A stretch of DNA of 64,000 nt from Vibrio marinisediminis (GTDB lineage Bacteria; Pseudomonadota; Gammaproteobacteria; Enterobacterales; Vibrionaceae): contig NZ_JACFYF010000007.1 of assembly GCF_014050145.1 (NCBI RefSeq), positions 1 through 64,000 on the forward strand, given 5' to 3'. Below are positions 7,678 through 18,110 of the stretch, in pieces. Position 1 is the first letter of the stretch. Each line of letters opens with the position of its first letter. The notes under the pieces are model-generated. The model did not search any database. It saw nothing but the letters and a program-made list of their open reading frames with translations, and had not been told where the DNA came from. Made by a program: the position numbers and the translations under genes.

Positions 7678-8568
7678 TCAAGGTCTTTCTGGTTTTACTT
7701 TTGATTGACGCAAAGAGATTATCGTTTGTGGTAACAACGATAAAACGATCATCCCGCCCATGAGGGTGTATTGGAATGGGGTATAGATTTCACCCATTAA
7801 GATCAACCCAGCACTGATGCCCGCGATTGGGTTGGCGATACCACCAAAAGTAAAATCAACCACAGACATACGCTGTAAAAGCCACACGTACATGCCATAC
7901 CCGAGAGCAGTATTCAAACCAATAATCCACAGTAAACCGATGAGGTTTTTCATTTCAAAATGGCTTAATACTTCAACGTAGAGTTGCGGGTTCATCAAGC
8001 CATGGATGGTTGAAACGATAGAAAGAATAATTCCGCCTGAGATTAGCTGCCAGGTCAAAATCATCCACCAATGCATGCGACCGCCTAAGGTTTTGGTCAT
8101 GCTGCTACCGATAATGATGCACATAATAGCGGTTAGCATCGCGATTAAACCGATAGGATTAAGTGTAATTTGGCTCGGGTTGAATAACAGCCATGCTAGG
8201 GCTATTAAACCAATCCCCGAGAGCGCCTGAATTAAATGAGGTCGTTGCTTTTTCACTACCCAGTGGAAAATCATGGCGAAAACAGGCACGGAAATCATCC
8301 CAACCCCTGAAATTGCTGAAGGCAGTGTTAGCGCCATAATGAAGATCAAACTAAAGAACGTGGCGATATTGATAAAACCTAGGCTGAATATAACCGTCCA
8401 TTCCCCTTTTTTGGGTAACGTTGGTTTTATCGCGAGCAATATTAACCCGGCAGGCAACGCTCTTAGAGCGCCCAAGAGCAAAGGCGGCCAATCAGGTAGC
8501 GTATATTGTGTTACCGCGTAAGTAGTACCCCAAAAAAAAGCAGGGATCATCGCTAGCAAAATATTCAC
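7678..8568 (-). CDS. EamA-domain DMT transporter, probable target of adjacent MarR
   Basis: This 296-residue, ten-helix protein has two EamA repeats. The first begins IPAFFWGTTYAVTQYTLPDWPP, and the second contains a PIAGISAGLILMGE segment typical of the carboxylate/amino-acid/amine exporters of this superfamily. It is transcribed divergently from a MarR-family regulator. A palindromic site lies 5-22 bases upstream of its start codon, over the ribosome-binding region or the transcription start, so repression by that MarR protein is likely. The substrate is unknown, and the efflux of a toxic organic compound that also binds the regulator would be the usual logic. Confidence 0.85.
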   Translation of the reverse strand: MNILLAMIPAFFWGTTYAVTQYTLPDWPPLLLGALRALPAGLILLAIKPTLPKKGEWTVIFSLGFINIATFFSLIFIMALTLPSAISGVGMISVPVFAMIFHWVVKKQRPHLIQALSGIGLIALAWLLFNPSQITLNPIGLIAMLTAIMCIIIGSSMTKTLGGRMHWWMILTWQLISGGIILSIVSTIHGLMNPQLYVEVLSHFEMKNLIGLLWIIGLNTALGYGMYVWLLQRMSVVDFTFGGIANPIAGISAGLILMGEIYTPFQYTLMGGMIVLSLLPQTIISLRQSKVKPERP

Positions 8569-8572
8569 AAAG

Positions 8573-8590
8573 TATCTTCACGTTAAGATA
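8573..8590. promoter_or_regulatory. palindromic operator copy 1 (MarR-type)
   Basis: TATCTTCACGTTAAGATA has perfect outer arms TATCTT/AAGATA with a 6-base centre. It matches a second copy 60 bases away almost base for base and lies just upstream of the DMT transporter start. Confidence 0.75.
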
Positions 8591-8632
8591 AGTATGTAAT
8601 AACTCTATAGCGATGGTGTATGATTGTAAAGA

Positions 8633-8649
8633 ATCTTCATGTTAAGATA
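8633..8649. promoter_or_regulatory. palindromic operator copy 2 (MarR-type)
   Basis: ATCTTCATGTTAAGATA is the same palindrome as copy 1 with one change in the centre. It ends 37 bases before the marR start codon, so the regulator probably represses itself as well as the divergent transporter. Confidence 0.75.
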
Positions 8650-8686
8650 ATTTTAGACAGCAAAATGTATTGAGACGGGATGTCAG

Positions 8687-9169
8687 ATGGATGCTATTGA
8701 TCGCGTAGTGGAGCAATGGGCTCGGGAAAAACCAGAGTTAGACACTGAGCCGATGGCGATGATGGGTAGGTTGATACGTATTTCCAAATATCTTGAAACG
8801 GAAATCGCTGCATTGCACAAGCGATACGACCTCAAGTTAGGTGAGTTCGATGTGCTGGCGACGCTACGTCGTTCAGGAAAACCCTATTGTCTCACCCCAT
8901 CAGGGTTAATTGAATCGATGATGTTAACATCAGGAGCGATGACCAATCGTCTAGACAAATTAGAATCCAAGGCATTGATTCGAAGAACGCACAGTAAAGC
9001 AGATCGCCGTAGTGTGACAGTAGAGTTGACCAAAGAGGGGTTGACGTTGATTGATCAAATCATGATTGAACATGTTGAAATTCAGCAGAAATTGGTCCGG
9101 TCACTCACAACGACGCAAAAGAAGAATATCAATCAGTTATTAAAAACATGGCTGAGTGCTTACGAATGA
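8687..9169 (+). CDS. MarR-family transcriptional regulator
   Basis: The protein has 160 residues. Helices at both ends would form the dimer interface. A winged helix-turn-helix occupies about residues 50-125, including LTPSGLIESMMLTSGAMTNRLDKLE as recognition region and SKADRRSVTVELT as wing, with the conserved D-R-R. MarR proteins bind short palindromes as dimers and release them on binding a small phenolic or similar ligand. It is divergent from a DMT exporter, and the intergenic region carries two copies of a 17-18 bp palindrome. The ligand cannot be predicted. Confidence 0.92.
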   Translation: MDAIDRVVEQWAREKPELDTEPMAMMGRLIRISKYLETEIAALHKRYDLKLGEFDVLATLRRSGKPYCLTPSGLIESMMLTSGAMTNRLDKLESKALIRRTHSKADRRSVTVELTKEGLTLIDQIMIEHVEIQQKLVRSLTTTQKKNINQLLKTWLSAYE

Positions 9170-9411
9170 TGAAGCCTACACAGAGTTGTTAGCCGCTGAA
9201 TAGGTTAAGAGTCGGTGGCAAATGTAAAGCCGTGTTCGTTTTATCATTTTGCACTGCACGTTGTTGGGAGGATCATCATTTAATTTGAGCTGGGCGGATA
9301 TAACTGAGAAAAATCCCTCTTTTTTACGACTAATGGATGAGGGCGATTACTTGTATCGACAACTCAGTGAGTTAAGCTGAGTAGTAGGTCAACTAATAGA
9401 AAGGCTGTGTC

Positions 9412-10068
9412 ATGTACAAGGTATTGATTGCGGACGATCATCCATTATTTCGCGATGCAATTGTGCATATTTTAGGAACGAGCTTTCCTGAAAGTACAAC
9501 CCATGAAACGGAAGATATTGCGACTACGCTGGCATTCGCCAAAGACAATGAAGATATTGATTTGATTATGTTGGATCTCAATATGCCGGGCATGTCTGGG
9601 CTGAATGGGTTACTCGACTTAATTAATGAATGTCCCACGACACCAGTGGTGGTCGTTTCGGCTGAGAACAAGAAGCAAGTTATTCTACAAACTATTGCTT
9701 ACGGCGCGGTTGGCTTTATTGCCAAATCGTCATCAAAAGAAGAAATTTCTGAAGCGATAGCTACTGTGCTTGAGGGAAATATCTATTTGCCGGCAGATAT
9801 TATTCGCACCCAAACCACACCCAACGCAAAACATGAATCCCCGCTGTTACCAGAGATGCTCTCATCACTTACGCGCCGTCAATTAATGGTACTTAAATGT
9901 ATGACCAAAGGTGAAGCGAATAAGCAAATTGCGTATAACCTCAATGTCTCCGAAACCACGGTGAAATCGCATGTTTCGTCCATTTTGAAAAAATTGGGCG
10001 TGTCGAACCGTGTGCAAGCGGTACTGGGTTGCAGTGGTATCGATTTTAATCAATACCTTAAACGTTAA
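9412..10068 (+). CDS. LuxR/NarL-family response regulator of the PQQ island
   Basis: The product has 218 residues. The receiver domain (1-120) has acidic pocket D8-D9, phospho-acceptor D55 in MLDLNMPG and a conserved K in FIAKSS. The C-terminal LuxR helix-turn-helix (about 148-205) contains LTRRQLMVLKCMTKGEANKQIA. It converges with the hybrid sensor kinase operon. In Pseudomonas, regulators of this type (ExaE/AgmR, PedR) turn on PQQ-dependent alcohol oxidation, so it is the likely activator of the dehydrogenase and pqq genes here; that is inference from context. No kinase is co-transcribed with it on the same strand. Confidence 0.88.
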   Translation: MYKVLIADDHPLFRDAIVHILGTSFPESTTHETEDIATTLAFAKDNEDIDLIMLDLNMPGMSGLNGLLDLINECPTTPVVVVSAENKKQVILQTIAYGAVGFIAKSSSKEEISEAIATVLEGNIYLPADIIRTQTTPNAKHESPLLPEMLSSLTRRQLMVLKCMTKGEANKQIAYNLNVSETTVKSHVSSILKKLGVSNRVQAVLGCSGIDFNQYLKR

Positions 10069-10090
10069 TCCGGTTAATCCAGTCAGGCGT

Positions 10091-10136
10091 CAATGCCAAT
10101 CTAATTCAGTAGCTGAATTAGATTGGCATTGCTGTT
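10091..10136. terminator. bidirectional terminator, 19-bp perfect stem
   Basis: CAATGCCAATCTAATTCAG (10091-10109) is followed by the loop TAG and its exact reverse complement (10113-10131), then CTGTTTTTG. It lies between two convergent genes and would serve both: T-rich on the plus side, while on the minus side it ends transcription of the kinase operon. Confidence 0.88.
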
Positions 10137-10145
10137 TTTGCGGCG

Positions 10146-12710
10146 CTACTTTAATAGATAGAATATCGATGTTTTGAGTTTCATCGGCTTCACTGGCTTA
10201 TTGAGCAGCAGTATCCCCATATTTTTAGCTTGTGATTTTAGTGCTTCACTGTAATTTGCGGTGATCATTAGAGTAGGAAGTGGGGCGCTTCGAGTTTGGT
10301 TGATCTCGTTGCTAACATCTAAGCCATTGATATCATCATCTAAGTGATAATCGACAATCAATATATCTACATGATCAGAGGCGAGATCCACTTTCATTTT
10401 AAGTTGCTCAAGGCTGGTGGCAGTGATCACTTCGCATTGCCATCCATTTAGCAATTGGCGCATGGCATCACAAATACTGGCATCGTTATCAATCAACCAA
10501 ACTTTACGCTCGGCTAAATTAGTATTCGCCAACATACGACTAACTTGATCTCGTTGTATGGGCTGGGTGCTGAGTTGCCCAAGTGGAACATTGACAGAAA
10601 AGACCGAGCCTTTTCCTTCCACTGAACGAACTTGAATCGGGTGCTCGAGCACTTTCGATAGTTTATCAACGATAGCCAGCCCAAGCCCAAGTCCATTACT
10701 GAATACTTTTTGCGACGATTTTAATCGTTTAAACTCTTTGAATATTTCGTTGAGTTGGTCAGCCGCAATGCCCGCGCCGTTATCCCATACCTCAATCGAA
10801 ATCGAGTTGCCTTGACGGCGACAACCGAGCAGTACTTTCCCGTTATCTGTATATCGAAATGCGTTAGAGAGGAAATTGCGCAGTATTCGCGCCAACAGAA
10901 CACTGTCAGAATGCACAATGCCATTGAATGCGACATGACGAAGTTCGACCCCATATTGGGGAGAGATGTGTTGGTATTCATTGACAAGATTGCTGAGTAA
11001 CTCGCCCACATTGAAAGCACTTTTATCCGCTTTCACCACGCCAGCATCTAATTTGGAAATATCGACTAAGGTGCTAATTAGGTTCTCTAAATCATCCAAT
11101 GAATTGGAAATTGAATTGAGTAACGAACTGTCACTGCTACTGGTCAGTTGTGATGACAGTGAACTGGTAAACAGTTGCGCAGCATTGAGGGGTTGAAGTA
11201 AGTCATGGCTGACCGCAGCAAGGAACTTGGTTTTGGATAAGTTGGCGCGTTCGGCCTCACTTTTGGCATCGGTCAGGTTAAGCTGCGCTCGGCGACGCTC
11301 TTCAACTTCTACTTGCAGAACGTTATTAAGGCTTTGTAGTTGCGATGTGCGCTCTTCTACTCGTAGTTCTAAGAAGTCGTGCGCTTTTTGTAATGCAATG
11401 GCGTTGTTTCTACGGGTGGTAATGTCGCGAACCAACACGAAAAAACCAAGCACATTGCCATTACTGTCTCGGTTTGGCACATAGGACTTGTGTAGGTGAG
11501 CCGGCTCTCCAAATTGATTCGTCTCTTCAATTTCAAAGCTGACACTTTCGCCTTTCAGCGCACGAGCAACATAGGGTTGTAGTTGGTTGAAATCTCCATT
11601 GATACGGCTTTGTTCCAAATCAACGCCGTATAGCTCGCCTTTTTCCCTTCCATACCAGTCGATATAGACCTTATTGGTAAACTGAAATTTTAAATCTGAG
11701 CCCACATAAGCGATCATGGCGGGGACGTTATCGGTAATTAAGCGTAACCAGCTTTCATTTTCACGCAGTGTTTCAGCATAGCGGTGCGAGGTGGTGATAT
11801 CAGTAAATGTTTTGATCAATTTACCGTTGTTGATTCGATGGTCTCGGATCTCCAACACCGTGCCGTTTGACAAGGTTTGCACATAACAGCAATCACTGCT
11901 GGTCGATTTAGGTTCTAGATCAAGTTCGGTCGAATTTTTTAGGTTTGAAAAATAAGGTTTAGAGCGTAGTACCTGATTTGAGAGTTTACTCAACTCGACA
12001 AACCGTTTGTTCCACACTTCGATTTGGTCTTGGCTACTGATCAATACAACGCCTTGAGAGAGGTTGTCGACTAAGTTTTGCAGCAGTTTGGATTTTTGAG
12101 CCATCGCTTGTTCGTAGCGTTCACTCTCTGCCATTTTTAATGCGGTGATATCGGTATAAAGCATGACCCAGCCGCCTTCTCGTGTACGGCGCTCGCTTAA
12201 CTGAAACCAGCGGTTATCAGAGAGTTTGTAAACTGGGCTATGGTCTGCATCACCAGGATAAGCTTGAGATATAATGCCGCGAGTTTTCGCTAATGCTTTA
12301 AAGTCATTAAGATTGGTTCCTTCTTCGATCTTAATGCCCACTTTTGCCCAGTAGTTTAGAAAGTGGCTGTTTTGCAGCACAATCCGGCCGTCGCTATCAA
12401 GCAAAACAAACGCATCAGAGATACTTTCAATCGCATCGATGAAACGTTGCTTAAATATATTGGCTTTCTCGTTTGCCTCTTTAAGTGCGCGGTTACTGCG
12501 CTCTAATTTTGCCAAGGTTTCATTGAGGATTTGGGTTTTTTCTTTGACTTGTTCGGCAAGCTGCACTGAATGTTCAAAGGTGGCGTAGGGGATGTTCTGC
12601 ACGCTACCGCCGTCTTCAACACGTTTCATCAAGACTTGGTTAATTTTGACTAATTTGCTGTTCTCGGATTTGAGCCGAGCAACTTCTTCAGCCAATTGCT
12701 GCTCATTCAT
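10146..12710 (-). CDS. hybrid PAS sensor histidine kinase with C-terminal receiver
   Basis: The protein has 854 residues and no membrane segment. An N-terminal coiled coil (1-80) is followed by three PAS-like domains (about 90-190, 210-305, 320-435). Next come a second coiled coil, HisKA with phospho-accepting H502 in AVSHDLLQPLNAAQ, a HATPase domain with the N-box RNFLSNAFRYT (about 611-621) and DNGAGI (643-648), and a receiver with D787 in LIVDYHL. This matches the NahK/ErcS' type. Its start overlaps the end of the FIST gene by 8 bases, and the pqq genes precede it in the same direction, so it is probably made together with PQQ. The FIST protein may supply its signal and the response regulator at 9412 may be its partner. 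Confidence 0.9.
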   Translation of the reverse strand: MNEQQLAEEVARLKSENSKLVKINQVLMKRVEDGGSVQNIPYATFEHSVQLAEQVKEKTQILNETLAKLERSNRALKEANEKANIFKQRFIDAIESISDAFVLLDSDGRIVLQNSHFLNYWAKVGIKIEEGTNLNDFKALAKTRGIISQAYPGDADHSPVYKLSDNRWFQLSERRTREGGWVMLYTDITALKMAESERYEQAMAQKSKLLQNLVDNLSQGVVLISSQDQIEVWNKRFVELSKLSNQVLRSKPYFSNLKNSTELDLEPKSTSSDCCYVQTLSNGTVLEIRDHRINNGKLIKTFTDITTSHRYAETLRENESWLRLITDNVPAMIAYVGSDLKFQFTNKVYIDWYGREKGELYGVDLEQSRINGDFNQLQPYVARALKGESVSFEIEETNQFGEPAHLHKSYVPNRDSNGNVLGFFVLVRDITTRRNNAIALQKAHDFLELRVEERTSQLQSLNNVLQVEVEERRRAQLNLTDAKSEAERANLSKTKFLAAVSHDLLQPLNAAQLFTSSLSSQLTSSSDSSLLNSISNSLDDLENLISTLVDISKLDAGVVKADKSAFNVGELLSNLVNEYQHISPQYGVELRHVAFNGIVHSDSVLLARILRNFLSNAFRYTDNGKVLLGCRRQGNSISIEVWDNGAGIAADQLNEIFKEFKRLKSSQKVFSNGLGLGLAIVDKLSKVLEHPIQVRSVEGKGSVFSVNVPLGQLSTQPIQRDQVSRMLANTNLAERKVWLIDNDASICDAMRQLLNGWQCEVITATSLEQLKMKVDLASDHVDILIVDYHLDDDINGLDVSNEINQTRSAPLPTLMITANYSEALKSQAKNMGILLLNKPVKPMKLKTSIFYLLK

Positions 12711-13851
12711 TCAACTCTCCAGAGATGTAGACACCAGTAAAGGTTTGATTGAGGTGCATGCCATTGATGTGCTCACCATAGGTGTTAAAGCCAAAAATTC
12801 GGTACTGACGCTGAAGTTCCGCAACCTCCGATTGCAGCCCCATTTGTTCTATTTCGAGGCGGCGTAAAAAGCAATCACAAGCGAGCACTCGTTCTGGTTG
12901 ATGAAGTGTATTTTTAAGTGCTGCGAGCTTGTTGGCTAGCGAGTCAATGATGCTGTCCATCGTCACGGCGCTGAGGATGATGCCAGTGTCTACTGCGCAG
13001 TAAAAGGTGAGGCTTAAGTCCTCTTTATTGACCTTCTGAATCGAGCGGGCGTAATAGTTGTCGCCAATTTTTACTGCCAATGGATGCAATGAGAACACTT
13101 CAGGGTTTAGTTCGCTGATGTCGAGACCAAGAATTCGGGCATATTCGAGCGCAGCAGGCTCTGAGTTAAGTTCCAACACTGTCCGGCTTTGTGCATCAGC
13201 TTCAGTGACCACCAGTTTTTCTTTGGAAGAGTGGATGTGATTGCAGTTGAAGACTTCAAACTTACAGCGACTATTAACCATCACAACCACTGCAGCATTT
13301 TGAATAAAGGAGTCTTGATGATAAACATGTGTGTTGGCTAAATTGATATCGTCGCCAGCGGAACCGCCAAAATGAGGAATGCCATTCGCTGCGGAGTTTA
13401 GGGTGCTAAGTAGTTGTTCTTCTTGAGTAGAGAGACCGTCAATTAAAGTCAGAATGAAGGTATGGTCAGCAATATCTGCAAGGCTATTGGCATTGCACTT
13501 TTCAGCCAGTTGATTGATTTTTGTCTGTGCAGTAATGAGGTCAAAAGAGTCTATAGAGTCAATCACCGTAGAGCTAATAGAGAAATACTCAGGTGAGAAC
13601 CAAATTGCGACAATTGAGTGCTGCTCGTAGCCTTCACTTGTGACTTCGCCAGCCGTGGTACAACCGGCAAGCTCAACCTGGCTAAATTTCTTGTTCATGG
13701 CATTGGCAAGTTTATCGAGAGAGTAAACAACGGAGCAGTAAAACAGCACAAATCCATTTTGTGGCTCACCGAGTTGTTGGTATATCTCATCACTTGCTTG
13801 CTGAGGATCGAGGTTTTTGCTGACCGCATATTTAGTTTTATTTGTAGTCAT
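12703..13851 (-). CDS. FIST N/C-domain sensory protein
   Basis: This 382-residue cytoplasmic protein has a FIST N domain (about 30-215: VELAGCTTAGEV, GLSTQEEQLL, HFGGSAGDD) and a FIST C domain (about 220-360: HPLAVKIGDNYYARSI, LACDCFLRRLEIEQ). FIST domains are thought to bind small ligands and often pair with signalling kinases. Here the gene overlaps the kinase gene by 8 bases and lies 21 bases after pqqF, making it a likely upstream sensor or partner of the kinase. A similar FIST/kinase pairing is known near PQQ alcohol-oxidation genes of pseudomonads. The ligand is unknown. Confidence 0.88.
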   Translation of the reverse strand: MTTNKTKYAVSKNLDPQQASDEIYQQLGEPQNGFVLFYCSVVYSLDKLANAMNKKFSQVELAGCTTAGEVTSEGYEQHSIVAIWFSPEYFSISSTVIDSIDSFDLITAQTKINQLAEKCNANSLADIADHTFILTLIDGLSTQEEQLLSTLNSAANGIPHFGGSAGDDINLANTHVYHQDSFIQNAAVVVMVNSRCKFEVFNCNHIHSSKEKLVVTEADAQSRTVLELNSEPAALEYARILGLDISELNPEVFSLHPLAVKIGDNYYARSIQKVNKEDLSLTFYCAVDTGIILSAVTMDSIIDSLANKLAALKNTLHQPERVLACDCFLRRLEIEQMGLQSEVAELQRQYRIFGFNTYGEHINGMHLNQTFTGVYISGELNE

Positions 13852-13872
13852 ATACCATCCTGTTTCTGACTG

Positions 13873-15975
13873 TTATTTTTCAGTGGTCAAAGTACTCATT
13901 TTCTTTAGAAAATCGGCTATGTCCGTATAGGCAATTTCCTCTAGTTGTTGCTGTATTCTATTGTGGTTGCCAACTTCTCCAGTTAGTCGATAAATTGTCT
14001 CGCGTTGCTGCGGATTCAATGGCTGATATCGTTGTTGAAGTAAGTCGCCTAACTTCTGTTTAGCCAGTGTTAATGCTTCGATTAAAAAGGCATTGTCCAT
14101 TGCGAGTTGATTGAGTGAGTCGCTTACTCTCTGCTTACGATTCGAAAGGTTATTATCAAACGCAGTATAGATAAAAATCCCGTTAACACTTTCGCAATAT
14201 TTCACACCAATAGCATAGCATTCACCCTTCAAACGAGGTTGTAAAAACAAGCTTGATGCACTGGCAATATAACTGGCTAACCACGCGGTCAGTTTGCTGT
14301 TACTGGAGAGCGAAATTTGGCAAAGCCAATTGTGTTCACATCTTGCTATATTTACAGATGTTAAATTAGCGTTAAATTTGAATTTTCGCTCGCTTAATTC
14401 TACTTGTTGTTCAGTTACTTGCTTAAAACTTGCGGTACCTAGACTTTTTGTCGATTTAGTTTCACCCATTTGCTTATAGAGTTGGTGAAATAGCGAAGCT
14501 AAGTTGGGTTGGAATCGGTTTTCGGTATTCGCTATGTTTTGTTTTATCTTGGCTAACAAAGATGCAGAGCAATGATCAGTCTCAAGCAGCAGATAGTGAC
14601 CAATCGCGAGTGTGCGGATTTGACAAGATTGAGTGATTACCTTGCTAACGATGTTGAGGTTGATTTCCGACTGAAAACGGAGCATGACAAAGTGCCGCCA
14701 TGGTTTATCAGCACAGGGAGACAGCGGTTCTGCCGAGCAACTATCTAATAACTGATGCACCAAACGAGACTGGTTAGAATCAACCGGATTGGAAATTGAG
14801 GTCTTTGACGCCACAACCTCTTTAACTTCAGCCAGTTGGCTGATGGTTGGGGCTTGTGCTATTTGCGCAGCTATTAACTGCAGATCTACAATGTTTGTTT
14901 GTGGCTGACAGTGTTGATAGAGCTGGATCATGTGCGCAATGGTGGCGGGGAATTTGCTGTAGTCGCAGATCGCTTGATGAGATGAGCTCGGTTTTAATTT
15001 CGCCTTCAATAATAACTGAATCGGCTCTACTAGGTGATTGGTGCAAATAACGCGAAGGGCGAGTTGATTGTGCTGATTGGTTTCTTGATCAATAGGCACT
15101 AACGTCGCGCCAATTCGAGCGATTGACTCAGTCAAGTGCTGTTGGCTCTCTATGATGCTCTGATAGTAGCTGCGGTCTAACCACCAAGTATGTACGTATG
15201 TTGTGTGATTGACAAAAATCGGTTGGTTTTTAGCGAGAGCGCTATGGCTCCGCCCGTCACTATTTTGCCCTGTGGTGTGGGATTCATGTTGCGGCAAAAG
15301 GGCAAGAGTTTTGACTAAGGCCTGTTGTATCGACTCTACATTGTCTGCCATGGTAAAAAGCGTGAGTTTGCCACAACGATAATGGGCACGATGATAGTGA
15401 TCTATGTCCGATAGAGTGATACTTTCAAGGCAATCGCTCACCCCGCCATAACAAGGTATTCGTTTTTCTGATTGATCACCACGGCGAATTTTCACTTGCT
15501 GGAGATAGTCAGGGTTTGATTCGTAGCCAAGCAGTTCTCGATAAATAACACCATTGCCTGCGCCATCGAAGAGTTCTTGCGTCATGTCGTCTTGGGTAAA
15601 TACGGGAGAAAGTAGTCCGCAGAGTAGGTAACGAAGGGCAAGTTCAAAATGGCTTTGATGCTGGGATGAAAAATGAAAGCAAGTGACCCCATCGAGTGTT
15701 GACGCATTAATGCTGATATCCGTCAGCGAAGTGAGTTGAAACAGCGTACTGGTTTCTGGAAATTGCACACTGCGGCGAAAGACAAGGTGTTCAACGGCGT
15801 GTGCAATACCAGTATCATCGATGCTGGGTGTTTCAACAAAAAAAGCCCCGTAATAGCGGTGATGCTCGCTAGGCTTTGGCTGTATATTGAAGTGACGTAG
15901 CCCAGAGCTGTGCCGGTATTTTTGTATCGATGGGTCTGAGCGAGTCAAACCATCTGAGAAAAACGGCTCAATCAT
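13873..15975 (-). CDS. pqqF: PqqF-like M16 zinc protease
   Basis: The protein has 700 residues. The N-terminal M16 domain carries the inverted zinc motif HAVEH (H59, E62, H63), and the later halves are more divergent. PqqF cuts the PqqA peptide after PqqE has linked its Glu and Tyr, releasing the precursor used by later steps. It overlaps the pqqE end by 4 bases, which supports the assignment. It is somewhat shorter than the well-known PqqF proteins (about 760). No signal peptide is seen, in line with a cytoplasmic role. Confidence 0.87.
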   Translation of the reverse strand: MIEPFFSDGLTRSDPSIQKYRHSSGLRHFNIQPKPSEHHRYYGAFFVETPSIDDTGIAHAVEHLVFRRSVQFPETSTLFQLTSLTDISINASTLDGVTCFHFSSQHQSHFELALRYLLCGLLSPVFTQDDMTQELFDGAGNGVIYRELLGYESNPDYLQQVKIRRGDQSEKRIPCYGGVSDCLESITLSDIDHYHRAHYRCGKLTLFTMADNVESIQQALVKTLALLPQHESHTTGQNSDGRSHSALAKNQPIFVNHTTYVHTWWLDRSYYQSIIESQQHLTESIARIGATLVPIDQETNQHNQLALRVICTNHLVEPIQLLLKAKLKPSSSHQAICDYSKFPATIAHMIQLYQHCQPQTNIVDLQLIAAQIAQAPTISQLAEVKEVVASKTSISNPVDSNQSRLVHQLLDSCSAEPLSPCADKPWRHFVMLRFQSEINLNIVSKVITQSCQIRTLAIGHYLLLETDHCSASLLAKIKQNIANTENRFQPNLASLFHQLYKQMGETKSTKSLGTASFKQVTEQQVELSERKFKFNANLTSVNIARCEHNWLCQISLSSNSKLTAWLASYIASASSLFLQPRLKGECYAIGVKYCESVNGIFIYTAFDNNLSNRKQRVSDSLNQLAMDNAFLIEALTLAKQKLGDLLQQRYQPLNPQQRETIYRLTGEVGNHNRIQQQLEEIAYTDIADFLKKMSTLTTEK

Positions 15976-17087
15976 ATTTTCAATAAGGCAATATCGGCAA
16001 CTCTGCCACGTTGTAAAATGGGACGTGTCGGGTTTTTCGCCTGTTCAATCGCTTGTGAAATCAACGGATGATCACTTGATTTTGCGCAGACAGGATCAGC
16101 TCGGTACATGTCGCCTGTCAGCATATAGGCTTGGCAACGACAACCTCCGTGATCGTGTTCTTTCTCATCACAGCCTTTGCACGGCTGCGGCATCCAACTA
16201 TCCCCCCTAAAGTGATTGAATGAGAAGTCCTGCTGCCATATATGTTGTAGGCTCTTTTGTGTCACATTAGGGAAGGTTAATGGTAGTACTTTCGCGCTAT
16301 GACAAGGCAGTGCACTACCGTCAGGAGTGATGGTTAAAAACGTGCTGCCCCAACCGTTCATACACTTTTTCGGGCGATCTTCGTAGTAGTCTGGAGTAAC
16401 AAAAATAAAGTGTGGGTCGGAATCACTTTGATGGCTTCGGAACTCATTGACGACGGATTCAGCCCACTCAAGTTGCTCTTTACTTGGTAGTAAGTGATCT
16501 CGATTATCGAACGCCCAGCCATAATATTGTGCAGTGGCAAGCTCGACATAATCAGCGTTCAACTCACAGCTTAAGGCGAGGATTTGCGGAATTTGGTCGA
16601 TGTTTTGTTTTGAGATGACAAAGTTAAGTACCATCGGGTAGCCCTCAGCCTTAACGATTTCCGCCATCTTTTGTTTTTGTTTGAAGGCATTGCCCCTACC
16701 TGCTATTGCGTCATTAAGCTGCGGATCCGCGGCTTGAAAACTGATTTGAATATGGTCTAATCCAGCGACTTTTAATTGCTTGATGCGTTTTTCTGTCAAG
16801 CCAATCCCAGAGGTGATCAGGTTGGTATAAAAACCAAGATTGCGCCCATGCTCAACCAGTTGTTCTAAATCTTTGCGTAGTAGGGGTTCACCGCCAGAAA
16901 ACCCCAATTGCACTGAGCCTAATGCTCTTGCTTGGCTTAACACATCTAGCCATGCTTGGGTGCTCAATTCCTGTTCTTTGTTGCCAAGATCGGTCGGGTT
17001 TGAGCAGTACGCACAGTGCAGTGGGCAGTCGTAAGTCAATTCTGCTAATAGCCACAGAGGCGGTCCAATATCTTTATTTTCAGACAT
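15972..17087 (-). CDS. pqqE: PqqE, radical SAM enzyme of PQQ biosynthesis
   Basis: The product has 371 residues. The radical-SAM motif CPLHCAYC (C21, C25, C28) is followed by the [11 protein letters not shown] strand. The C-terminal SPASM region has cysteine clusters ([33 protein letters not shown]) for auxiliary Fe-S centres. PqqE forms the C-C bond between Glu and Tyr of PqqA while PqqD presents the peptide. Its start overlaps pqqD by 8 bases and its end overlaps pqqF by 4, a tightly coupled operon. Confidence 0.96.
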   Translation of the reverse strand: MSENKDIGPPLWLLAELTYDCPLHCAYCSNPTDLGNKEQELSTQAWLDVLSQARALGSVQLGFSGGEPLLRKDLEQLVEHGRNLGFYTNLITSGIGLTEKRIKQLKVAGLDHIQISFQAADPQLNDAIAGRGNAFKQKQKMAEIVKAEGYPMVLNFVISKQNIDQIPQILALSCELNADYVELATAQYYGWAFDNRDHLLPSKEQLEWAESVVNEFRSHQSDSDPHFIFVTPDYYEDRPKKCMNGWGSTFLTITPDGSALPCHSAKVLPLTFPNVTQKSLQHIWQQDFSFNHFRGDSWMPQPCKGCDEKEHDHGGCRCQAYMLTGDMYRADPVCAKSSDHPLISQAIEQAKNPTRPILQRGRVADIALLKI

Positions 17088-17352
17088 AGCGAATCCATTT
17101 TTTCTCTTGTGCCACGGTTAAGAATTCGTCGATATCATCACGAATATCACCCACTTGAGGAAACTGCTGTTGCAACAGGGTGAGAATTTGCTCCACTGAG
17201 TTCTGACCGTCCACTTTTTTCAGTATCTCTGCAGCGCTGTCATTGAGTTTGACCATGCCTTCGGGGTAGAGCAGCACGTGACAGTTTTGCGCTTGTTCAA
17301 ACTGCAATCGGAACAAAGGGTTCATTTGCGGAGTTGCTTTGGTTAACGCCAT
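17080..17352 (-). CDS. pqqD: PqqD, PqqA peptide chaperone
   Basis: This 90-residue PqqD domain has [24 protein letters not shown] followed by [18 protein letters not shown], the usual beta-strands plus winged-helix pattern. PqqD binds PqqA and delivers it to PqqE. It is a separate protein here rather than fused to PqqC or PqqE. Its ATG overlaps the stop of pqqC by one base. Confidence 0.95.
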   Translation of the reverse strand: MALTKATPQMNPLFRLQFEQAQNCHVLLYPEGMVKLNDSAAEILKKVDGQNSVEQILTLLQQQFPQVGDIRDDIDEFLTVAQEKKWIRYV

Positions 17353-18101
17353 TAGAATATCCCTTTGTGGTAAGTTGGTACTTGGTCAATGTGCGCGTAG
17401 GGCGGACGTTCGTACTGGTATGCCATGGTCATTGAGTCGAGCATTGACCAGAGAATATCGAGCTTGAACTGTAAAATATTGAGTGCGTGCTCTTGTTGCT
17501 CGCGTGTGGTGAAGTGATCCAAGGTAATGGCTAATCCATGGTTAACGTCTCGCCTTGCTTGAGAGAGCCTCATTTGGAAATATTTTAAGCCTTCAGGTTT
17601 TATCCAAGGGTAATTGCTTGGCCAACTGTTTAAGCGGCTTTGGTGGATCTCTGGGGCAAACATTTCAGTCAGCGATGAACATGCCGCTTCTTGCCATGTG
17701 GCACGTCGTGCAAAATTCACATACGCATCAACGGCAAATCGCACTCCGGGTAGGATGTATTTTTCGTCCAACATATCTTGGCGCGTAAGACCAACGGCTT
17801 CACCCAGGTTTAGCCACGCCTCGATACCACCTAAAGTCTCTTCATGCATTGAGCCATCATGGTCTAAGATCCGTTGAATCCATTCACGACGGGTTTTGAT
17901 ATCGCGGCAGTTTGCCAAAATAGCGGCATCTTTTACCGGGATGTTAATTTGATAATAAAATCGATTGGCGACCCAACCACGGATCTGTTCAACGCTACAT
18001 TCCCCCTGATGCATCATGATATGAAAGGGATGATGGATATGATAAAGCTCGCTTTTGGCTCTAAGTTGCTGCTCAAATTCTTGTTTTGTCCATGCCTGCA
18101 T
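17352..18101 (-). CDS. pqqC: PqqC, final oxidase of PQQ synthesis
   Basis: The protein has 249 residues, the usual length, and is alpha-helical of the TENA/heme-oxygenase-like fold. Recognisable segments include [40 protein letters not shown] and [19 protein letters not shown]. PqqC closes the ring and performs the eight-electron oxidation to PQQ without a cofactor. It starts 9 bases after the pqqB stop and is the third gene of the operon. Confidence 0.96.
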   Translation of the reverse strand: MQAWTKQEFEQQLRAKSELYHIHHPFHIMMHQGECSVEQIRGWVANRFYYQINIPVKDAAILANCRDIKTRREWIQRILDHDGSMHEETLGGIEAWLNLGEAVGLTRQDMLDEKYILPGVRFAVDAYVNFARRATWQEAACSSLTEMFAPEIHQSRLNSWPSNYPWIKPEGLKYFQMRLSQARRDVNHGLAITLDHFTTREQQEHALNILQFKLDILWSMLDSMTMAYQYERPPYAHIDQVPTYHKGIF

Positions 18102-18110
18102 GACTGCCTC

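Noticed and set aside
9285-9380. 31-codon TTG frame just before the response regulator
   Set aside because: The nearest GGAGG is 13 bases away from TTG and the frame is very short; it may be a decayed gene, but I cannot support it.
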